Part shown: positions 60,271-64,000 of the stretch, piece by piece
Layout: the number at the start of each line of letters is the position of its first letter
Numbering within the stretch: the stretch's first letter is position 1
Assembly (NCBI RefSeq): GCF_020639365.1
Contig: NZ_JAINUL010000001.1
Location: forward strand, 3,175,223 to 3,239,222
Length of the DNA stretch: 64,000 nt
Direction of reading: 5' to 3'
From: Streptomyces flavotricini
Lineage (GTDB): Bacteria > Actinomycetota > Actinomycetes > Streptomycetales > Streptomycetaceae
The notes under the pieces: model-generated
What the model was told of the DNA's origin: nothing
Databases searched by the model: none
What the model saw: only the letters and a program-made list of their open reading frames with translations
Program-made: the position numbers and the translations under genes

Positions 60271-62703
60271 TTACGACGTCGCCGTCGGGCTGGCCGGTGT
60301 GGCCGTCGCGGTGGGCGTCGGATCCGGCTGCGTGGGCGTGGGCGTGGGAGCCGGCGGTGTCGGCGACGGGTCCGGGCTGGGCGGCTTCGGCCCGTCCGGA
60401 GAGGGCTTCTGCGACGGCGACGGCGTGACCGGCTTGCGCGACGGCGGCCGCGGCGGCTGGTTCGGGTCCGGGGTCTGGGCCGACTCCGGGGAGCCGGGGT
60501 CGGTGGCGTCGGGGGCCGGGGTTCCCGGGTCCTGCGCAGGATCGTTCCCGCTCGTTCCCGGCACACCCGGCGCCGATGCCCCGGGCGTGGGCGTCGAGGA
60601 CGCCGCCGGACCGTCCCCGCCCGCCGGGGTCCCGGGGTCGTCCGAGCCCGACATCGCCAGGGCCATGACCGCGCCCAGTGCCACCACCGTCAGCGCCCCC
60701 GCCGCCAGCAGCACCGGCTTGCGCAGCGGCTGCCTGCGCGGCGCCCGCGTCGGCCCGGCCGCCGCGGGCACCACCGGCGGCGCCGGCTTCGGGTTGAGGG
60801 GGAAGGCCTCCTCGAAGACCTCCGTGAGGGTCGTCGGGGCCTCGGAGCGCCCGATCACCGGCACCACGGGCGCCGCGGGCGCCACCGGCGCCGCCGAGCT
60901 CCCGGCCACCGGCAGCACCGTCGTCACGGCCTCCGCGGCCGGCGTGGTCCCCGCGGCCGGCGCGGACGCCGGCGCCACCGCCGGCGGTTCCAGCCGCAGC
61001 GGCGGCGAGACCTCCACGCCCGCCTTCTCGCGGTCGGCGACCAGCGCGAGCGCCCGCCGGCCCGCCACCGTGCCCCGCTTGTCGGCGAGCGCGCCCTTCA
61101 GGCCGATGGAGGCCTCCAGTTCGGCCCGTGCCCGGTCCAGCCGCCCCTCGCACAGCGCGAGTACGCCGAGCTCGTGGTGGAAGTACGCCTGCTCCGCGAC
61201 CTCTCCGGCCTTCCGCGCCGCCTCGGCCCCCGAGCGCAGCACCCGCTCCCACGCCTCCCAGTGCCGCGAGGCCGCGAACGCCGGGGCCGCGGTCCGGGCC
61301 AGCAGTACGGCGGCCACCACGTCCGCGCCGGCCAGCGCCGCCAGCACCGCGTCGGCCTCCGCCGCGACCCGCTCCGGGGTCACCGAGGCGTGCCCGGTCC
61401 ACCAGGCGTAGTGGCGGGCGGCCGTACGGGCCTCCTCCGCCGCGGTGTCCCCGTACCCGGCCTCCTCCAGCTGCCGCGCGACCCCGGCGGCCAGGCGGTA
61501 GCGGGTGCCGACCGGGGTGATCAGTCCGCAGCCCAGCAGTTCCGCGACCGCCGCGTCGGCGTGGGTGTCCCCCACGAGCGCCGGCAGGTGGGCGTGGTGC
61601 GGGAGCTCCCCGCCCAGCGCGCACGCGATCCGCAGGGCCGCCCGCGCCGACTCGCTGACCCGGGAGGCCAGCAGCTCGGCGGGGGCCGCGCCCTCGGCCA
61701 GCGTCGGCAGGGGTATGACCGCGGCGTCGCGCGGCCGCTCCTCGAAGACCCCGGGCTCCTCGTCCTCGTCGCCGGCCGAGGAAAGGTTTCGCTCGTCGCG
61801 CTGGCGCAGCAGCGCCGCCGCCTGGACGAAGCGCAGCGGCAGTCCTTCGGACGCAAACCGCAGGTCGCCCGCCCAGGCGGTCTCCTCCTCGGTCAGCGCC
61901 CGGCCTATGCCCGCTTCGAGCAGTTGCACGCAGTCGGCCCCGCCGAGCCCGCCGAGGAACATCTCCTCCAGGTGCGAGTCGTCGGAGGGCGCGCGGGTGT
62001 CGGGGGTGGCGGCCAGCAGGTAGGCGCACTCGGGGGTGGCGCGCAGCAGCTCGTCGAGGGCGGCGCCGCCCATCTCCAGGTCGTCGAGGAGCACGATGGC
62101 CCCGATGTCCCGTACGCGGGCGAGGAGTTGGGTCCGCTCGGGCCGCTCGCGCGAGGCCTCGTACACGGCGGCGTACAGGGCGTGCAGCAGCTCACCGGGC
62201 TGCTGGTGCCCGTACCCGCTGAGCCGTATGACGCCGTCGGGCGCCAGGCGCGTGCAGTCGGCGGCGACCGCGTCGAGCAGGGAGCTGCGGCCGGAGCCGG
62301 CGGGTCCGGTCAGCCGTACGGAGCGGCCGCGGCCCAGCAGCCGTACGAGGCGCTCACGCTCCTCCTCGCGGGCCAGGAGGAGCGTGGCCGGGGTGGCGGC
62401 GCCGGGCAGGACGGGCGGCCGCGCGGCGGTGTCCCGGGCGGCGCGGCCGGCGGCGTCGCGCTTGGCGGGGGCGCTGCCTCCGGTGCCGGGGCGGCGCGGT
62501 TCGATCTCGCTGCCGTCGACGGGGTTCACGGTGAGCGTGAAGTCCCCGGCGGTGAGGGTGACGACGCGCGCGACGGCGGGCCCGGCGGCGACCGGTGCGG
62601 GTGCCGCGGAGGCCGTCGCAGGAGGCGCGGGCGCCGTCACTGCGGGCACGGGCGCCTTCGCGGGCCGCTCCACCGGTTCGGGCTGCCCCTGCGTGCGGTC
62701 CAT
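60271..62703 (-). CDS. Membrane-anchored STAND-like NTPase with extracellular Pro/Thr tail
   Basis: An 810-residue protein. Residues 1-100 are Ala/Pro-rich. The NTPase domain has P-loop GPAGSGRSSLLDAV (about 133-146) in which Arg replaces the usual Lys, and Walker B GAIVLLDDLEM. A helical region with tetratricopeptide-like segments (ACALGGELPHHAHLPALVGD; VAEQAYFHHELGVLALCEGR) follows to ~570. One membrane helix (LLAAGALTVVALGAVMALAM, about 663-683) precedes a ~125-residue Pro/Ser/Thr-rich tail (PSPTPPAPTPTPTQPDPTPT) predicted outside the cell. No DNA-binding domain is seen. A signalling or scaffolding role at the membrane is inference. Confidence 0.85.
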   Translation of the reverse strand: MDRTQGQPEPVERPAKAPVPAVTAPAPPATASAAPAPVAAGPAVARVVTLTAGDFTLTVNPVDGSEIEPRRPGTGGSAPAKRDAAGRAARDTAARPPVLPGAATPATLLLAREEERERLVRLLGRGRSVRLTGPAGSGRSSLLDAVAADCTRLAPDGVIRLSGYGHQQPGELLHALYAAVYEASRERPERTQLLARVRDIGAIVLLDDLEMGGAALDELLRATPECAYLLAATPDTRAPSDDSHLEEMFLGGLGGADCVQLLEAGIGRALTEEETAWAGDLRFASEGLPLRFVQAAALLRQRDERNLSSAGDEDEEPGVFEERPRDAAVIPLPTLAEGAAPAELLASRVSESARAALRIACALGGELPHHAHLPALVGDTHADAAVAELLGCGLITPVGTRYRLAAGVARQLEEAGYGDTAAEEARTAARHYAWWTGHASVTPERVAAEADAVLAALAGADVVAAVLLARTAAPAFAASRHWEAWERVLRSGAEAARKAGEVAEQAYFHHELGVLALCEGRLDRARAELEASIGLKGALADKRGTVAGRRALALVADREKAGVEVSPPLRLEPPAVAPASAPAAGTTPAAEAVTTVLPVAGSSAAPVAPAAPVVPVIGRSEAPTTLTEVFEEAFPLNPKPAPPVVPAAAGPTRAPRRQPLRKPVLLAAGALTVVALGAVMALAMSGSDDPGTPAGGDGPAASSTPTPGASAPGVPGTSGNDPAQDPGTPAPDATDPGSPESAQTPDPNQPPRPPSRKPVTPSPSQKPSPDGPKPPSPDPSPTPPAPTPTPTQPDPTPTATATPASPTATS

Positions 62704-62894
62704 GACCTAGTCCCCCGATCGCGCCCTGCGCCGTAGCCGTCGTGTCGTACCGTCCGGCCTTCGCACATTCCGCTGTCGCTACGGGTCCGGTTTCCGCCCG
62801 AACCCTAGACGGTGCCCGGTCCCGCACGGAACCGCAGGGGTGCCATCACCACCGGACCGTTACGTTTCCGCAGGAAGGGTAAACGGTGCCCGCG

Positions 62895-63218
62895 TCAGAC
62901 CCTCGGGAGGGATTCCGCTTCCAGCCCGCCCTCGATCGCGAGGATGCGGTGCAGCCGGGTGGCGACGAGGAGGCGCTGCATCTGCGGCGGCACCCCGCGC
63001 AGGACGAGGCGGCGGCCGGTCCGGCCGGCCCGCCGGTGGGCTCCCATGATCACGCCGAGCCCGGTCGCGTCCCAGGAGTCGAGCCCGGCGAGGTCCAGCA
63101 CGAGGTCGCCGTGGCCGTCGTCGAGGGCGGTGTGGAGGGCCGTACGGGCGTCCGCCGCGCTGCGCACGTCGAGGCGGCCCCCGACAGCGAGTTCGGCGTG
63201 GTCGCCCCTGATGTGCAT
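62895..63218 (-). CDS. STAS domain anti-anti-sigma-type protein
   Basis: A 107-residue protein that is essentially a STAS domain: MHIRGDHAELAVGGRLDVRS, LVLDLAGLDSWDATGLGVIM and RLVLRGVPPQMQRLL. The phosphorylatable position of the SpoIIAA loop is Thr (DATGLG) instead of the usual Ser. It could bind an anti-sigma kinase of the SpoIIAB type. GGGAG precedes ATG 63218. The partner kinase is not adjacent. Confidence 0.88.
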   Translation of the reverse strand: MHIRGDHAELAVGGRLDVRSAADARTALHTALDDGHGDLVLDLAGLDSWDATGLGVIMGAHRRAGRTGRRLVLRGVPPQMQRLLVATRLHRILAIEGGLEAESLPRV

Positions 63219-63269
63219 ATGTGCTCCCGGCAGTCCTGGGTACGGGTACGTAGGGATCCGACTGGTCCG

Positions 63270-63325
63270 CGGTCGGCAACTCTCACTGCATCTGACTGCC
63301 GTTCGGGCAGAGAGGTTGCCGACCG
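63270..63325 (-). terminator. Terminator downstream of the 3-hydroxyacyl-CoA dehydrogenase gene
   Basis: CGGTCGGCAAC (63270-63280) pairs with GTTGCCGACCG (63315-63325). The stem continues with TCTC/GAGA after a one-base bulge, and a small CTGCC/GGGCAG stem sits in the loop. About 65 bases past the stop codon. Confidence 0.75.
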
Positions 63326-63390
63326 TGAGCGAACCGATACCTAATTCACCCGTGCGGGTGCGGATATTCGAACGTGCGCTCAGTTTTGCT

Positions 63391-64000
63391 TCAGTGCTTG
63401 TAGAAGCCCTGGCCGCTCTTGCGGCCGATGTCGCCGGCGTCGACCATGCGGCGCATGAGCTCCGGCGGCGCGAACTTCTCGTCCTGGGACTCGGTGTAGA
63501 TGTTGCTGGTGGCGTGCAGCAGGATGTCGACGCCGGTGAGGTCGGCGGTGGCGAGCGGCCCCATGGCGTGGCCGAATCCCAGCTTGCAGGCGATGTCGAT
63601 GTCCTCGGCGGACGCCACGCCCGATTCGTACAGCTTCGCCGCTTCGACGACCAGCGCGGAGATCAGACGGGTCGTCACGAACCCGGCGACGTCGCGGTTG
63701 ACGACGATGCAGGTCTTGCCGACGGACTCGGCGAACGCACGGGTGGCGGCGAGGGTCTCGTCGCTCGTCTTGTAGCCGCGGACGAGCTCGCAGAGCTGCA
63801 TCATCGGGACGGGCGAGAAGAAGTGCGCGCCGACGACGCGCTCCGGACGCTCCGTCACGGCCGCGATCTTGGTGATCGGGATGGCGGAGGTGTTGGACGC
63901 GAGGATCGCGTCGTCGCGTACGAGCTTGTCGAGCGCACGGAAGATCTCGTGCTTGACCTCGAGCTTCTCGAAGACGGCCTCGACGACGATGTCGGCGTCG
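63391..64000 (-). CDS. 3-hydroxybutyryl-CoA dehydrogenase, 5' end cut off by window
   Basis: NAD-dependent oxidation of 3-hydroxyacyl-CoA. Only the C-terminal ~202 residues are present; the Rossmann start lies beyond 64000. Visible family motifs are ADIVVEAVFEKLEVKHEIFR, ILASNTSAIPITKIAA, the catalytic His in RVVGAHFFSPVPMMQLCELV, NRDVAGFVTTRLISAL and GFGHAMGPLATADLTGVDIL. The C-terminus is GRKSGQGFYKH. Related in pathway to the thiolase at 45556-46752. Confidence 0.93.
   Translation of the reverse strand, partial: DADIVVEAVFEKLEVKHEIFRALDKLVRDDAILASNTSAIPITKIAAVTERPERVVGAHFFSPVPMMQLCELVRGYKTSDETLAATRAFAESVGKTCIVVNRDVAGFVTTRLISALVVEAAKLYESGVASAEDIDIACKLGFGHAMGPLATADLTGVDILLHATSNIYTESQDEKFAPPELMRRMVDAGDIGRKSGQGFYKH

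Overview
The window is very GC-rich DNA with strong third-position GC bias, GTG/TTG starts, short operons and overlapping stop/start codons. Its gene content includes Scy and FilP coiled-coil proteins, a GlgE glucan operon, NucS, a CslA/GlxA pair and proteins of families found mainly in Streptomyces (DUF6230, DUF6114, SCO5389-like). I read it as a core-chromosome segment of a Streptomyces species, similar in order to the stretch around SCO5385-SCO5445 of S. coelicolor (from memory, no search run). No tRNA, rRNA, CRISPR, integrase or intact insertion sequence was seen.

Layout. 1-8300: truncated DHA2-type MFS exporter, divergent double-length Lrp/AsnC regulator, alpha-glucan phosphorylase, secreted beta-helix/PKD protein. 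8827-16390: glgE-treS-pep2-glgB, the trehalose-to-alpha-glucan route. 16380-24515: thioredoxin with a MerR regulator, an XRE-type protein, then pfkA and pta-ackA-pyk (lower glycolysis and acetate overflow). 24658-27238: three-gene cell-envelope cluster (secreted protein, DUF6114, DUF6230). 27835-32497: YbbN-like thioredoxin/TPR protein, TetR, isobutyryl-CoA mutase large subunit, DUF3817, MarR. 32519-40126: MFS with a divergent ArsR-type regulator, GH6 glucanase, glxA and cslA, ending at a short element with terminal inverted repeats. 40120-44457: thiamine-binding-like protein plus a second DUF3817, three tandem AIM24 proteins, MarR, PepSY protein, 24-residue ribosomal protein bL37. 44538-47317: meaB, thiolase, methylmalonyl-CoA epimerase. 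47510-57283: scy, filP and two paralogous ABC operons. 57297-64000: zinc-ligand protein, luciferase-like oxidoreductase, SCO5389-like protein, nucS, membrane-anchored NTPase, STAS protein and a truncated 3-hydroxyacyl-CoA dehydrogenase.

Common themes are storage-carbon turnover (glgP, GlgE pathway, pfkA, pyk, pta-ackA), branched and C4 acyl-CoA metabolism (icmA, meaB, mce, thiolase, 3-hydroxyacyl-CoA dehydrogenase), and hyphal tip growth and envelope (scy, filP, cslA, glxA, GH6). Two regulatory patterns stand out. Nine genes have a -10-like hexamer 6-8 bases before the start codon and little or no ribosome binding site, which suggests leaderless mRNAs. Several promoters carry perfect inverted repeats: upstream of icmA, the ArsR/MFS pair, the MerR gene and pyk. 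The least explained loci are the DUF6230/DUF6114 cluster, the AIM24 trio, the NTPase with an arginine in its P-loop and an extracellular Pro/Thr tail, and the paired ABC operons beside scy-filP.
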